Source of the DNA: Sipunculus nudus
Lineage: Eukaryota > Annelida > Sipuncula > Golfingiida > Sipunculidae
NCBI GenBank assembly: GCA_026874595.1
Contig: CM049316.1
Span: 16,891,839-16,955,838, forward strand
Length of the DNA: 64,000 bases
Direction: 5' to 3'
The stretch's first letter is position 1, and every line of letters starts with the position of its first letter. This document shows, in pieces, positions 12,638 through 25,250 of the stretch. The notes beneath the pieces are model-generated. The model saw only the letters and a program-made list of their open reading frames with translations. It was not told where the DNA came from and ran no database searches. Made by a program: the position numbers and the translations under genes.

Positions 12638-13039
12638 CAATTTGCCGTAAAATAGGAGTTAAGTATAAATTGGTGATTAAAGGTCTGACGAATGATTTGA
12701 AATGACAGTAAATACCGAATAAGAAATTAGTTTTATATATCAAGATATATCAACATTCAAAATACAATTATATACGTTTAACAGAGACAAGTACCCTTAC
12801 TGCATTTTAGGCGTTCGTTAAGTTATATAGGGGATTTGTTTCCACTGGAGTAGAAAGTTCCAGCCAATGATAATTCACTTATCTTGAAAATATATAATAT
12901 TTTATAAATTCCTTTTATTTTTATTTTCAATCTTCCTTCTTAACAGTCATCGTGATCAGTTTATCGGGCGCAACCAATATAACTATAAGTACAACGATGC
13001 ACGGCTCTATATATGCATTTAATTACATTTTGTTATGTT

Positions 13040-13560
13040 ACGCCTCATTTTAATACAGCACTCGCAGACCGTCCGTCCCATGTCGGCACCTTAGGGTCAT
13101 CTTTTACACACCCCAATCTGTTCAGAAGATCGTATCACTTCGGGGATGATATACGCTCGGCATTTGTCGTGGATTTCGGGGGTCAAAGGTCGTCCAGATG
13201 GCGGTCCGTCCCCCGACTGTCGATAGGTGGCTATAATTAGTCGAAAAAGCGCCAGAGATTGAGGTGGATATAGGATGCTGCTGATTCTATTTAGATGAGA
13301 TGATATCGGAGTTTGTTCCATCAGTAAAGGGGACACTAAATGACGCTGAAGAGCGCTGAGTCACGGACACAAAGACGAGTTTATATAAGACCTGTGAACT
13401 TCCACTTCATTATCAAGGCACCCCGCGCCCCGCCAATATATGCTGTTATGTCAGCGATGTTTTATCGCCAGCAATACGTGTTTTATATACGGCGGCTCTT
13501 TACGCAGTAAATGACTATCTAATACTTCACCGGTCTCCATATAGTTGTCACGTCAGAGTA
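13040..13560. other. Candidate cis-regulatory block
   Basis: CpG-containing sequence with CAGATGGCGGTCCGTCCCCC at about 13196; opposing 75-79-codon ORFs overlap on both strands, arguing against coding. Confidence 0.3.
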
Positions 13561-13966
13561 TAAATTTGTGTAAAGCTTATTTCTTTATTTCGGTCTTAAT
13601 TTGTTCTTTTCTTTATGCATGAATTGCATGACTTGCAATATTCGTCTTGGCAACTGTTTACACTAGTATATTGTGCGGGCGATATGAAACAGGGATTTTT
13701 TTAAACATAACTTTTAAACAAAATTGCCAGTGGTAAAATATACATATTTAAATTACTATATTATATAAAAGTATAACATAAGGAGAAACAAATCTTGCTA
13801 CACGTTAGTTTCATTATATGCATGCTAGCGCTCAACAAATTATGACCTGCATGTATATATATAATACAGTTATGTATATACAAACAATACTAGCGGTGGA
13901 TTCAAATGAACTTACAATTAGTAATAATAATACAATTGATTACACATGGGGGTAAATATTACTCAT

Positions 13967-13970
<4 letters not shown>

Positions 13971-14000
<30 letters not shown>
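13971..14000. repeat. (TA)n microsatellite
   Basis: 30 bp of pure TA. Confidence 0.95.
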
Positions 14001-14003
<3 letters not shown>

Positions 14004-14879
14004 ATGTATAAATTAATGTATATATTCTACGTTCTTTTATGCTTGCATGGAGTTCTATTGGCCATCATGCTTTATAATTCTTGTTAAATATTTGGATTAA
14101 ATATTATTAACATAAATAAATATAAGATTTTGACAAATGATAGGAAAGGAGACAATATATAGTTCTTATCGATTATCTATAATTGCATAAAATCAAATTC
14201 GGACACAGAAATCCTTGGATATAAATCACAACCATAATACAATGCTGTGTTTTGTAAATGTGTCCTCTTCAAAAACCTTCACAAAAGCATTCACAAAAGT
14301 GGTTTATTCTCATGTGGTTGTTACGTCATTTAATATGATGCCATATTTTAATTTTAATTACGAAAATATAAATAACCTTGGCGTAACTTACTTTATATTT
14401 ATGTCATGTTTTATGTTTCAAACGCAGTTATGTTTATTGCTTCCTTAATTAAGCTTAATTGTAATGGAGCAGTATTTATAATTACCTGCATTATATATAC
14501 ATGTATTTTGTTTATCCCAATTTATCTTACCTTGAACTTTCAAGTTAAGGGGGTATGACGTGTTTTCAGATGAATAATTATCGGTGATTATTGGAGTAAA
14601 ATGAACTCATATCTGTTGTGCAGAAATAACTGAAATAACAACTCCCGTTTGATTGATCAGGGACCAATTCGATATATGCATGCGTCCATGTACGGGTTTT
14701 GTATTGTGGCAGCTATTATAATTGGAAAAGTGCACTCTTATATAAAAGATGACGTTTAAATATGTAAAAAAGTTTATATAAAGATGGAATTCAATATAAA
14801 TTATAGGAAAAGTAATACAAAAATCACAAGGAATTATTTATCAGGAAAGCAAATGCATGCTCGGGATTTTATAATTCAA

Positions 14880-15495
14880 AATTGCATTCCACAAGTTACC
14901 GAAACCAAACCAAGAGCATTCTTTGACGGTTGCGACAAGTGTGGTTTGTTAGTGTCGTGAGTGTGCGTTCGAACGATACATTAACCAAGCCGGCAGACAT
15001 CACGTTCGGAGAATGGCTCCCTTAGACATCAGCGGTACCCCGAAGCGGCGGATTTGTCCAATTTCACAGCCGCCTAAGAAAGCACTTGGTTACATGTCCA
15101 CTGGATTAACTTTTCATCGCAGGACGCAGCCAATTACCCGGCGAGATGGTATCGGATTGCCGAGTGAAGTCAGGCGATGGCGTTTCCCATTGCGAGTCGA
15201 TTGACGATGATAAAAGTCAATTGAAGAATGAAATGTAGCGAGAGCATGATAATATCTCCGGCTTCGCCTGACTCTCTGTGTTTGCTTCATCCAGCGATCA
15301 ATCGACCCGGGTTACCCTGACCCCGACCCGTCTTCCTCCGGCACGTTAGCTCATAATGACGTGTGATACAGACTGCCCTGTGATACCCGCAGTTCTGTGA
15401 GCTCTCCGCATCCCAGTCCACGGCCCCATTCCCATCCAAGTATCCAACGCTTTTCCCGGGCTGTACTGGAACGAAAGGCTTACATATCAATCATA
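14880..15495. other. Candidate cis-regulatory block
   Basis: Balanced composition, with ORFs of 63-67 codons on both strands and no recognisable domain. Confidence 0.3.
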
Positions 15496-16526
15496 TTAGG
15501 CATATTCAAAAACATGGTAATTTAAGTTAGTTGAAAATATCTATTTACAGATGATATATATATATTAATTCATTTGTTAAAATTTTCCATTGTTTGTTTT
15601 TTTAAAAGAAAACATGTACACACAAACGGACATTTTTACTATAGTTTTATATGTTCAGTGAGCATAGGTTTATGATTTAATATCTGTTATTTCACAATAT
15701 TTTTTGTAAGTAAAACTACGAATTGGAAATAAAGGACAGTTTCCTGGTGAATGTTTCACCATAAGTATCGGCTGCAAACATAAAATCTGTATCTTTCAAA
15801 GAATAAATACGAAGCTTTAGCTGCAAAGACACCACCATATCCATAAATATATAATTTTAGACGAATTTTATTGATAAATTATGGTAAGAAAACGTAGAAA
15901 AGATTCGCAGAAAATAGGCACAAAAGGTGGTGTAGTATCATGCTATACTGCATGGAGGCCCATGGGTTTTTTAGGCAAAGTATATATCAGTGTGAAGCCA
16001 AGTTAAATAAAGATGCAGGTACTCTTTGTATTATAAACATATTAGGTGGTTTTTTTAAGGTAAACTTTTCTTATATTCTCATTTATTCAATAATTATACT
16101 GAGGAAATAGGCAATGTCTCTATACAGTTTGTAAAAAGTGTTCTGAAAAAGGAATGCATAGTTCGAAACAACAAAAGTTAATGACAGAAATGATCACTCT
16201 TGTATTATTAGAATTAAAAGACGAGATAAATATTCATATAATAAGGTTTTCGGCATGTTCAGTGAAGCAGGATCTATTTAAAAAGCATAAAAGAAAAGAC
16301 ACGCAATTTTGTATTTTTTTTACAATAATTGACAAACGTATACAAAAACAGTATAAATAGATACAGACGAATAATTTTATTTAATTAATATCCTTTTCTT
16401 TTACATTGTTTTCTGTATTTCTCTTTTCAAAAGTTTTACAAAATGGAAGGAATTGGTTTTAAAATCATAATTAATGACTGAAAAATGAAAAACGATGATG
16501 ACCGATTATTAAATGATTATATCTTA

Positions 16527-17040
16527 GTCTGTTCCACAGTAGGGTGCCCATTGAAATTTGGCAATTATTCTCGTAAACTCAAACAGTATCACACACTCTG
16601 ACCTTAAAACCGATGAGGGACCAAAGACCTATTATGAGGTGTAAATATATAAAAAAAAAATCATTTATATTTTGCAACCCTCTGTCTCTGATGATTCGTG
16701 TGGCCAAGTGACATGGCGTCTGTCATGAGTTGCAGACTACTTCATTTTTTATAATATTTATGACCAATTTTTATCCAATCAGAAGCTTTCAAGTGCATTT
16801 GTTTGCGCATGTGACAAGTGACCTTGACCATCATTAATATTGTTGAGGTGCTGTTTGCTCAGATATTGATTTAATTTCATAAATTTAATATTTTGCAAGA
16901 TATGATTTGATTTTAATTACAGTTAATCAAACCAATACCCCATTCCTATATATTGCAGCATTACATGCATCGAGAATTAATCTACCAATTTATGAAAAAC
17001 AAATGCCATATTTGAATTGGCACCCTACTGTGAAACAGAC
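16527..17040. mobile_element. MITE with ~38-bp terminal inverted repeats
   Basis: The left end (16527-16565) and the reverse complement of the right end (17002-17040) agree at nearly every position: GTCTGTT, one mismatch, CACAGTAGGGTGCC, one mismatch, ATT, one mismatch, AAAT, one mismatch, TGGCA. TTA abuts the left end and occurs one base beyond the right end, suggesting a 3-bp TTA target duplication as in PIF/Harbinger elements, with a one-base uncertainty. No coding sequence of note is inside. Confidence 0.8.
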
Positions 17041-17830
17041 TTTAGTATATATACTTAAAATATTGACCCCAGCAAATAGTTTAAAATGAACATCGATATT
17101 CATAATAAAAACATCAATTCACCCGCATCAATTCCAAGGTCCACTTGCCGTCGGTCGATTGTTGGCTGCGCAAGGTTCCGTTCTGAAGTTGTTCGTTACT
17201 TTGCGTTCGTATATCTTTGACAGGATTAGATTCTTTGCATGTACATAGATAATCGTTTTTAATCGATAATGCAAAAACGCAATCTATTTTGTCGATTTTT
17301 AAAGAAAAACGACCAATCATCGATTCACATTTGTTATCGCTTTAAAAGTAACTATATTTATTTATTATGCTTTCAATATACCCATGCAAATATATAGGTT
17401 CTTGCAAATATGCATACATATATACACAACGTTATATATTAAGAGCCTAAATGTGTATTAGTTAGCCAAATGGTTTCACAATGTTATAATACATAGACTA
17501 ATAATAATATACTCAATAGAAAACAATATGTTTCAGATAAAGAACGAATTTATGTCATATAATAAATGTATACCCATGCAGATAAGGAAAAATCAGATTA
17601 ACACAATATAAATTATGGTATAATTAATGAGAATGGTATAAAATCAAATAAATAAAAAATAGAATAAAATTAATCATATTTGGATATACATTATTTTTAT
17701 GACTTTAAATTTGTTGTCAGATGTATATACAATGTACATGTGAAAAATGTATAACAGTCTTGTCTATATATAGCCAATGGTTTTGGGATATATTTTGGAT
17801 ATTCCTGTGTAAAGTTAATTACAATATTGA

Positions 17831-17832
<2 letters not shown>

Positions 17833-17922
<90 letters not shown>
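17833..17922. repeat. (TA)n microsatellite, longest in the window
   Basis: 90 bp of pure TA; the Ile-Tyr ORFs on both strands are its translation. Confidence 0.95.
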
Positions 17923-17925
<3 letters not shown>

Positions 17926-18539
17926 ATACCAACTTTACTAAATGAATCAGACAATCTTGCATCAGTTAATTTAGAAAGCAACCATGCATGCATCAATGCA
18001 GTTGTGGGAACGTTTAGTATATAGAACAATTTGTTTAATAATATATATATTTGACTCGACAAACGCGTTGATTTCAGTATGGCGGGTAAGTGTAAGCTGT
18101 TATTGGTACCATAAACATGATTTAATCATAAGCTAAAAGACGCCATGTCGTCGTTTCTTACATAGAAAGTCGAAGAGCTTATAAGAAATTCATAACTGTG
18201 AAAAAAATAATGATGCTGGTACTGATCTGTCATTGTACCATGACAATGCACATTTCATTAACGTCACAAACAGGCTGGGTACCCATTTATGGAGGGTAGT
18301 CACATGATTTTTTTTTGTAACCCCCAAGCAGATTGACGTGTCGATATATATGAATTGCCTTTTATTCTTTCTGCAATAATCGGTTTCATATGAATAATGA
18401 ATCAACTGGATTTATGAAGAATAAACCACAAAACAGGGTATAATTATATTGTAACAATCTCTGCGATCGAGCTTTTAGTAGGTATCTGCTAATGTATTTG
18501 ATAGTGTCATTAGAAATATATTTTTTTGTTGTAAACTCT

Positions 18540-19090
18540 AATGCCATGGGGTAGTTCATATGTGACAGCTGCCGCGCGTGTTGGGTGACAGCTGGGCTGA
18601 TTATACAGATCACGTGACGGTTGTCTCGCCACGTGCGAGAGTGTCTGGTCCATGCCTTGTCGCCTATAAATCGTGTATTGTCTCAATAATTGTAAACGTT
18701 TGTTTTAAAGCTCCATTTAACGGCATTTTATGCTAGATCTCCATCTCAGATAACTGCGTGTTTTGGCCTAGCAACCACCGAAAAGACGCCATGTAATACC
18801 CTAAAGACGCCACACAGCTACGCCCTGTCTTCGATGTATCATTTGAACACCAGGGGCGGTATTTTGACAAGTTGGGGCTCTCGCCAAAGTGGACACTCCC
18901 GCCCTGTTTATAAACTGAGTGAGGGTCCCCGAGACGGACTGAGTGGGAGCTCTCTTGTCGCGCCACCGGGCGGACACTTGTTTTAATAATACCGAAAAGT
19001 AGCGGTAAAGCACCCATGGGTATATCACTAAGCTGTAAATAAAACCATTCGCCTTCAAGAGGGGCGGGGAAAATAATATCCGTTAGTAGG
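18540..19090. other. Candidate cis-regulatory block with E boxes
   Basis: GATCACGTGACG (18608-18619) and a second CACGTG at about 18630. ORFs of 85-94 codons on the minus strand overlap in two frames and are unrecognised. Confidence 0.35.
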
Positions 19091-19799
19091 CATTTCCCAA
19101 TAACCGATTAGCTCCTATATTATTTACTAATTAGTTTCACTTTGCAGACAGAACATCTTAATATGCTTAAGAATAGAGCCCATGCACCCACTTCAAGACG
19201 TGATTACGTTCACGTAGATACCTATATATACTCCGTGTGTTTACCGTGCATGTTCTGCAAACAGTCTGATGTCTATATCTTCTTCATATAGATGTGGTAC
19301 TTGACTCTTCGGGTAAAATATAGTTTATATATACTAAGAAATTCACTGCCTGAGATCTGATTTTCATAAGTTTTGATTCAACTTCAGAAAACGGATATAA
19401 AATTACTTTAAAAAAATTGTAAAACATGTATACGTCATTTTTTTTTAATATATAAGCATTAAAAATTTTATGCTTATAATATTTATATTGGTTACATATA
19501 AAATAGATTATATTATAGATTAAATATTTCTAAAAATAACGTTATTTGTGAATGGGAGAATTGAATCTGTCGATATATAGTTTAACGTTATTTACTGCAT
19601 GCAATATACAAATCATTTTTAATAACAGGTACAAGCATACTTTATATATACTTAATTACATTTAACGCCTTCAGTATTTTTATTTTTGATTAATGGTAGG
19701 CCTACATTCAAATATTTGCACATACGTATTTGCACATATATATCACGGGTTATCACCTACACGTTAAGTTTTCGATAATCATATATCCTTTTCTTGTGG

Positions 19800-19955
19800 C
19801 ATTTACTGGTATCCATTTTGCTGGATGGACAGAGGCACACTTGCGGTTGTGACCTTGCCTATGGGTCTTGGCACGATGGGGTTTTGCCGGGATTCGAACT
19901 CACGACCTCTCGATCATGATTCCTGCACCTTAACCATTACACCACCGACTGCACA
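19800..19955 (-). mobile_element. tRNA-derived SINE
   Basis: On the minus strand there is a pol III A box, TGGTGTAATGGTTAAGG (19944-19928), and a B box, GTTCGAATCCC (19899-19889), spaced as in a tRNA. The part between is tRNA-like (GAGAGGTCGTGAGTTCG). Downstream comes a non-tRNA body containing CCATCCAGCAAAATGGATACC-like sequence, which I recall resembling central domains of SINEs in marine invertebrates. There is no clean acceptor stem closure, so this is not a functional tRNA gene. The 3' limit is uncertain. Confidence 0.7.
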
Positions 19956-20049
19956 AACAAATGTGGTATCATGGGTTAATTTTGAAATATAAAATCATTT
20001 TCCACGACTTTGTTTTTTATATATACATACATGATAACTCCTTCATGCA

Positions 20050-20345
20050 ATATTAAAGAATATACCTGTTCTGGGGGCCACATGGATTACATACATCCTG
20101 TGTTTAGGTTACCGGGGGGCCTGTCCAGGTTTGTTATTACTTTGGGTCTGTACAGCCTGCCGATGGTAATCTTTACTGTAGCTTTATGTGCTTGCTTTAT
20201 TGAGTACGACCGAGTCAATAGCAGCACCCTCCCACGTAGGCCCCGGCTGACAGGTCTCGTGTAATCAGCTTTATATCGCCAGCCTCCAGCAACAAACGGG
20301 CTGGTTCATGATGTCTGCAGGAGCAGAGACGTTCAAACGTCCGGC
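20050..20345 (+). other. Balanced block with a possible membrane-protein exon
   Basis: An acceptor-like TGTTTAG precedes 20108, and the frame from there to about 20230 encodes a hydrophobic helix (FVITLGLYSLPMVIFTVALC, then ACFIEYDRVN) before a donor-like CCAC|GTAGG. The pattern recalls the sixth transmembrane helix of frizzled proteins. No neighbouring exon was found. May equally be a chance ORF in a non-coding block. Confidence 0.18.
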
Positions 20346-20379
20346 AGGAACCTGAGAGCCAGGAGAAGTTATGGTGTGA

Positions 20380-20770
20380 AGTGAAAGTAAAGGTGAGAAG
20401 AGAAGGAAAGAAATGAGGAGAAAAGAAAGAGAGAAATTGAGAAAAGGCAAGAAGAGAAGATAATAGAAGATAAAGGAATAGAAGTTAAGAATAAAAGAGA
20501 ATAAAAGAGAAGAAATGTGAACAAAAGAAAAGACAAGAAAAAAGAAAAGAAAAAGGTCATGCAAAAAAAAAGGAAAACAGTTTAGGAGAAATGATAAATA
20601 ATTGAAGGGGAAATTTGAAGAAAGAAGATGATGGGAGAAAAGAAAATGAAAAGAATACACTGGATGGAGACAAGATTAATACCTACAGGAAAGATGGAAG
20701 AAACAATATAATTTGTGTAATATGACAAGAAGAGGAGAGAAAATTTAAAACTAAGAAAAGCAAGATGATA
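20380..20770. repeat. Purine-rich (GAAA/GAGAA) tract
   Basis: Nearly 400 bp of mostly A and G on the plus strand (AGAAGAGAAGGAAAGAAATGAG and similar), without a strict unit. The minus-strand Phe/Ser/Leu ORF is its low-complexity shadow. Confidence 0.85.
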
Positions 20771-21379
20771 TAAAATTAAAGATAATACCTTGATTTAAAG
20801 TTCCATTCATAAAATTAATTTCTACTTTCTTGGGAGATTGCGTTGTCATTTTTCGTTGTCATGCGTGTATATCACTGACATTCAGAGAATTAAACATATC
20901 TAAAAATCTGTTTCAAGGTAGCATTCCCACATTTTATTTCCACGTGTCTGTCACTTCGTGTGTTTTGGGATTGTATTTTTCTTACCTGTGTTTTACTTAT
21001 TCTTCATGGATTCCCTGCATCTCCGGAATATTCCTGATTCTTTCATTTTGCGTTCCTTTCTGGATTCTAATTTTGGAATATAGAACTTTATCTGGGAAAT
21101 CTCCCTGTGCTGGTTTTCAATTTCTCCGGAAATCTGATGTGAATATTGGCAAGATTGGAGTATTTGTATAATATATGTTTACATGCCAAATAGTGAAATA
21201 CAGATCAAAACAATATTTACAGTGTCAAATAAAGAAATCACTGATGTGAAACGGGCAGATATATTTTGAGGACTTCAATAAAATTTGCCAGATTGCATTA
21301 ATGAAAATATCTGAAATGTAACTCCGCGTCTTCGTATGATTAAGTTATATACAGAAGTTATAAGCCTAGGTAAGAGGAA

Positions 21380-21720
21380 GTAAAACAGATGCGGTCCGAG
21401 CGGTGTTGAAGGTTTTTCAGTACATTAAGCTAAGGAAGGGCTGGTGAAGCAACTGGACAGGCTGGCACAGTATCTGGACGTGCTGGTCAGTCAGTGACAA
21501 CGTGTGAGGGAGCTATCTTCACTGAGGCGGCCATAAACGAACTCACAGCGCATGCACTCTCATATCATACACCCTGTACCTACAGCAGCCGGGCAGACGG
21601 GAACGCCACCAACCCGCTGTGCAGTATAAGCGGCTGCGGAGTGGGATGTTGGAAGTAAAATGTCATAAACAGGGCCTGTTTAAAAGCAGTGCCCTGCATC
21701 ATGGCAATAAATCAGGTGCA
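21380..21720. other. Candidate cis-regulatory block
   Basis: Contains GGCCATAAACG (about 21530), a Hox/Cdx-type core, and several CTGG-rich stretches; no ORF. Confidence 0.3.
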
Positions 21721-22239
21721 ATCCTCTTCACACAAAACATACACTACGGGTTTGAGAGATAATATGACAACTTAGATAGCATAAATTCACGTCTTATAGT
21801 CGTATGGTAACACAGGTATTGGAGTCGGTATAATATGGCATCCCCCTTACGTGTTTCGGTTCATATTGATTGTAAGGAATTTCATTGTTTTATGACAGCG
21901 TAATTATGATATTTATTCTCCCTTTTCTTAAAATTTCCCAATTACGTTCAAGTCATTTTATTTTGTATTTGTATATATCATTTTTGAAAGACACTACTAT
22001 TTCTACACTTAAGGCTTGTATTGTTCCTACTTTACTAAGACTTCAGCAAATACTACTACCACTTAAACATTATTATTATTATTGCCACTTTTACCACCAC
22101 TACTAGTATTATTACTTCTATTGCCAGCAGTAGAAGTAATAATATAGTTGTAGCAGTTTATATCAACATTTACATATATATCGTTTTTACCGCCCACTTT
22201 ATTTTTATTTCATTCAAGATTTTGACTTTAAATTGAGAC

Positions 22240-23000
22240 ATGAGCTTTCAACATATAAGTCATAACTGAGTTAGGTCTGAGCAGGCTTTGGAGTCTGGTT
22301 GACGTCACGTGATCCCTTCGTGATAAAGTGCGTGAGTTTATATTGTTTTCTGTAGTTTTACGGTAGTCATTGGATCCATTCTCAATTACCGCTAAGATCC
22401 CTTGGGACGAGCACATACCCGGGTTATAACCGAGAAATACGGACGTGAATTTTACATGTCAGGTGTCGACTATCTTCACACCTCGTTTGTATAGCGGTGA
22501 CAAGGAAGTGACTACAGACCGCCCAAGACAACCTACAACCACTGAAAGTGTCAGCATGGGTCACTGAATGAAAAATTAACAGACAGGCTGCGGTGTAGGC
22601 AATATAATTACCATGCAGTATGGCACCTCACAGCGGGCACCTGTTAATTGATTCCCGCCAGCTCCGCCAGACGGGGTGTCGCTTACGTACACTTGTCACT
22701 CTGTCACTTCGCTGTATTAATAAAGAAAAATGTACAACATAAAAGACTCATATATTCTAAGTACACGTTATTCACAACTCCTTATGGAAATGGAAAAAAA
22801 GGGATTATTGGCGGTTCTTAAACATCACATGTTTACATTGACCGTTAATTAGGATTTGTTCGCACACAGAGGGATAATCCATCACGAGGCGCCCCGCAGG
22901 CTCGGCCTCCTTCAGGGGTTGAGTGTTGCCTCATGTCATTAACACAAAACCACCAGAGAAATTCCTCATGTTCCTGAGCTCATGGCAAATGGGATATTGT
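22240..23000. other. Candidate cis-regulatory block with CRE, E-box and T-box motifs
   Basis: TGACGTCA (22300-22307) overlaps CGTCACGTGATC (22303-22314). Convergent T-box half-sites AGGTGT (22461-22466) and ACACCT (22478-22483) follow, then an ETS-type GGAAGTGA at about 22505. Confidence 0.4.
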
Positions 23001-23269
23001 TAAAAAGAAACCTCTAAAGGGGTTCAAAGTTCAATAATATATAATATAGAGCGCGATCGATTTATATGAGAGAGAGAGAGAGATAGAGAGAGAGAGAGCC
23101 AGACAGACAGACAGACAGACGCTTATAGCAAATGTAAATAAATGTATATATAAAAGTTTATGTATATTTGTTATATTTACACCTCTTGAAGAAATATATA
23201 CTATAAATGGATGCTCAGTATTTGGTAAAAGAAAACATGCGCTGTGGCAGCAACTTTGATATAAAAGGT

Positions 23270-23470
23270 GGGTATATAGGACGTGTAGCTCAATGAATTT
23301 TACTGCATGCGAAGTTGGAGATAAATCGATAGAACCTCAGGCTGGCATACATAAAGATCACGTGACGATAGGTTATTACATCTTGATATGAGCCCACATT
23401 TCTCAGCGTATATGGGTACCGCCACCCTTATCCAATTAAAGACAACATATACCACCGAGAGGCGACAGAC
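23270..23470. other. Candidate cis-regulatory block
   Basis: Carries GATCACGTGACG (23356-23367) immediately followed by ATAGG; no ORF. Confidence 0.3.
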
Positions 23471-23614
23471 TTATCCTATGAAAAAATAATAATATATATA
23501 CAGATTTGACATAAAATGACACTATATTAAACAATCTGAAATATATTACAATGATATATTTTTTAAGACAATGCATGTATCCGTCCGCCCATATATATGT
23601 ACATGTATATATAT

Positions 23615-23800
23615 AAGGGTTGGGTCCAAATAATTTTAAAATAATCGATTACAACTACAATTACTTTTAAAAAATAATCGATTTCAATTTCAATTACTTT
23701 TGTGTTTTCAAAAAAGTAATCGATTACAATTACCAATACCTTTAAAAGTAATTGGAATTACTTTTACAATTAGTTTTGTGCTTTCAGGGTATTAACATTG
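23615..23800. mobile_element. hAT-type element end with TAATCGATT repeats
   Basis: AAGGGTTGGG directly after a TA tract is a typical hAT-family terminus. It is followed by TAATCGATTACAA-type repeats spaced about 50 bp apart (three TAATCGATT cores to about 23740). No inverted right end (CCCAACCCT) was found within 1.5 kb. A second, direct copy of the end, CAGGGTTGGG, lies at 24022. The element is therefore truncated or rearranged. Confidence 0.4.
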
Positions 23801-25250
23801 TGATCGTGACAACAAACAACTTTGTAGTACATTGTTTATTTTCAATAAACACACATATCAAAATCTGATAAAAAAATGTATTACACATTGGTGAATGCAC
23901 TCTATATACATCAGTCTTTCCAAAATCATTAAACATTGTTACATATTTGTTTGTTGTAGACAGTTCTCTGCTTATGCCGACTCCCGGATGTTTAGTCTGA
24001 AAAAAATGTGAACATACTCATCAGGGTTGGGTTTCGTTCAATATTTTATATTATATAATATATCTCTCATACAAGTTGCACCACTGGTTACCATTTGTAT
24101 AATAACTTTCCTTAAAAATCGGTACATCATATAGGCGATCACTGTAACAGAACAGAGCCTGTTAAGCAACATTTGCTCATCTGCTTAATGACCTAACAGG
24201 GAATAGAAAATAAGTGTACATGTATTACTCTAAATATAACTTTGCCTTCTGTTGCGATTATTACTATTTCAGCTGATATGTTTGGGTTTATTTCTATAAC
24301 AAGAAAAAAGCTGTAAAAGTCTATTAATCTTAGTTACTACTATTACCTACCTGATGTTTGCCCATTAAAATGAGCCTCATAATAACAGAGTATAGCTTCG
24401 CTGCACGATGAGCACCCCTATGCATTGGGCATGCAATCACTAATTAAGACTAACTTATCAAAGGCAAGATAGTTGGTAATCTCTGCATGTGAACTGATCT
24501 ATTCAGTAAATATTAATTAGCACCATGCACTATATCCTAGTATCTAACAGCTGGCAAACTTGTGTCCTGACAGTCAGTTGTAGACCATGCAGGTGATAAC
24601 AGGCCTATAATAAATCAGACTTGCATTATCTGGCCATCTAGCAGGGCATGTAAAGTAAGGCCGGTGAGACGCAGATTTTTGGGACGTAGGCCGCCGGGAC
24701 GTATACCCACTGAAGCGTATCCCGATAGGACGTATTGTTAAAATAAGAGTACATGTATCACTTGTCTGACTGTCTAAACTTTACACTTACTAAAACAGAA
24801 AGACTAAGTAATAATAGTTAATTATACTTTCGTTAGTAAACCCTCTCTTGGGTCACTTTGGGAAATCATTAAGCTCTGCAGTACATGTGATCGGTGCAAC
24901 ATACGTCAAATCAGCACACGTTAATGCCTAGTATGTCTGTGTTATCCATTATTACTATATTAACCTCATGCACTTATATCGTTGTGTTCCTTAACTGAAG
25001 TTTGACAAAATATTTAGTAATTTTATTGTTAATTAGAGCATTATTTTGGCTTAAAGTACGACCATCCCTCAATAGTGATAAACTCCGGGTATGGTTAACC
25101 CATCAGCGTTCTCCAATTTATTGGCCTAACCAGAGGTTTAAATGACTGATAATTATAGGATAAACGTGTAACATCTCACTTTATTTTCCATATTCCTGTT
25201 ATAATTTTCACTATTATAAGTATGTATATCATGTCGTGAGTACATATTAA
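23801..25250. other. AT-rich intergenic sequence
   Basis: Apart from the hAT-type end at 24022 and the GGGACGTA minisatellite, I see nothing recognisable. Confidence 0.5.
24665..24740. repeat. Short minisatellite of GGGACGTA units
   Basis: Four to five degenerate 16-18-bp units of the form RGGACGTAnnCCC (GTGAGACGCAG, TTGGGACGTAGGCC, GCCGGGACGTATACCC, CTGAAGCGTATCCC, GATAGGACGTAT) in otherwise AT-rich sequence. Confidence 0.6.

Noticed and set aside
17697-18062. Ile-Tyr repeat ORFs on both strands (also at 7977, 10686, 12507, 28881, 46102, 54435, 55620 and others)
   Set aside because: They are translations of TA microsatellites, open on both strands for that reason alone.
19880-19950. Functional tRNA gene
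   Set aside because: Promoter boxes are present but the acceptor stem does not close and the sequence continues into a SINE body.
20271-20660. Phe/Leu/Ser-rich 129-codon minus ORF
   Set aside because: Low-complexity reading of a purine-rich tract; no membrane-protein family fits.
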